Assembly (NCBI GenBank): GCA_003444615.1
Contig: DLUN01000071.1
Location: 1 to 13,191 of the forward strand
DNA from: Syntrophomonas sp.
GTDB lineage: Bacteria > Bacillota > Syntrophomonadia > Syntrophomonadales > Syntrophomonadaceae
Length of the DNA: 13,191 nucleotides
Direction of reading: 5' to 3'
The notes beneath the pieces are model-generated. The model ran no database searches. It was given only the letters and a program-made list of their open reading frames with translations, and was not told the origin of the DNA. This document shows positions 13,144 through 13,191 of the stretch, piece by piece; position 1 is the first letter of the stretch; every line of letters begins with the position of its first letter. The translations under genes were made by a program, and so were the position numbers.

Positions 13144-13191
13144 ATGAACAGTTCTCAGGGAAAAAATGAATTTTATGAAAAGCAACTGGAA
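13144..13191 (+). CDS. 5' end of an unidentified gene cut by the window edge
   Basis: ATG at 13144 is preceded by AAGGAGG at 13129-13135 with 8 bases of spacing, an excellent ribosome-binding site. The frame is open to the last base and gives 16 residues, MNSSQGKNEFYEKQLE. This hydrophilic N-terminus has no signal peptide character and is far too short to assign. It is divergent from the giant operon and may be either its neighbour's regulator or part of the surrounding chromosome. Confidence 0.7.
   Translation, partial: MNSSQGKNEFYEKQLE

Overview
The window looks like a contig end from a Gram-positive, low-to-mid GC Firmicute of the Clostridia type. This rests on strong AAGGAGG-type Shine-Dalgarno sites, GTG starts with tight overlaps, a YtrA-type GntR/ABC operon, and pieces of two different fatty acyl-CoA synthetases, which would suit a fatty-acid-metabolising (Syntrophomonas/Peptococcaceae-like) anaerobe. 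The genus is inference. Bases 1-19 are not genomic: they are the Tn5/Nextera mosaic end left untrimmed.

Left part (20-2708): the 3' end of an AlkK-type acyl-CoA synthetase (+) and a small three-helix membrane protein (-) converge on a shared terminator at 277-313. About 300 bp without a gene follows, holding a REP-like inverted repeat (772-820), then a promoter with an overlapping symmetric operator. These lead into a tightly overlapped three-gene operon: YtrA-family GntR repressor, ABC ATPase and ABC-2 type membrane subunit. It is probably self-repressed and induced by envelope stress or an antibiotic-like ligand.

Junction (2709-3084): a 5'-truncated remnant of a second acyl-CoA synthetase on the minus strand lies between two look-alike G-rich/C-rich hairpins. 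It marks a recombination or insertion edge.

Main body (3085-12791, minus strand): two giant genes with a 4-bp ATGA overlap. The upstream one encodes a 1612-aa orphan protein with a helical N-terminal domain, long coiled coils, a large beta-rich region and a C-terminal Cys/His cluster. The downstream one encodes a 1623-aa DEAH-box superfamily 2 helicase with several zinc-ribbon CxxC pairs and a C-terminal DUF1998/MZB domain. No nuclease, methylase or transposase is visible. A lone pair of a giant partner protein and a giant DUF1998 helicase is the organisation of Druantia type III (DruH-DruE) and recalls DISARM and Dpd helicases. I therefore treat it as a candidate anti-phage system or DNA-processing machine of unassigned type. 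It is the most interesting object here.

Right edge (12792-13191): an AT-rich regulatory stretch with a 16-bp perfect palindrome over a -10-like box, a frameshifted 47-codon ORF remnant on the minus strand, an 11-bp direct repeat, a candidate + strand promoter, and the first 16 codons of a new + strand gene cut by the window end. No tRNA, rRNA, CRISPR array or complete insertion sequence was seen.
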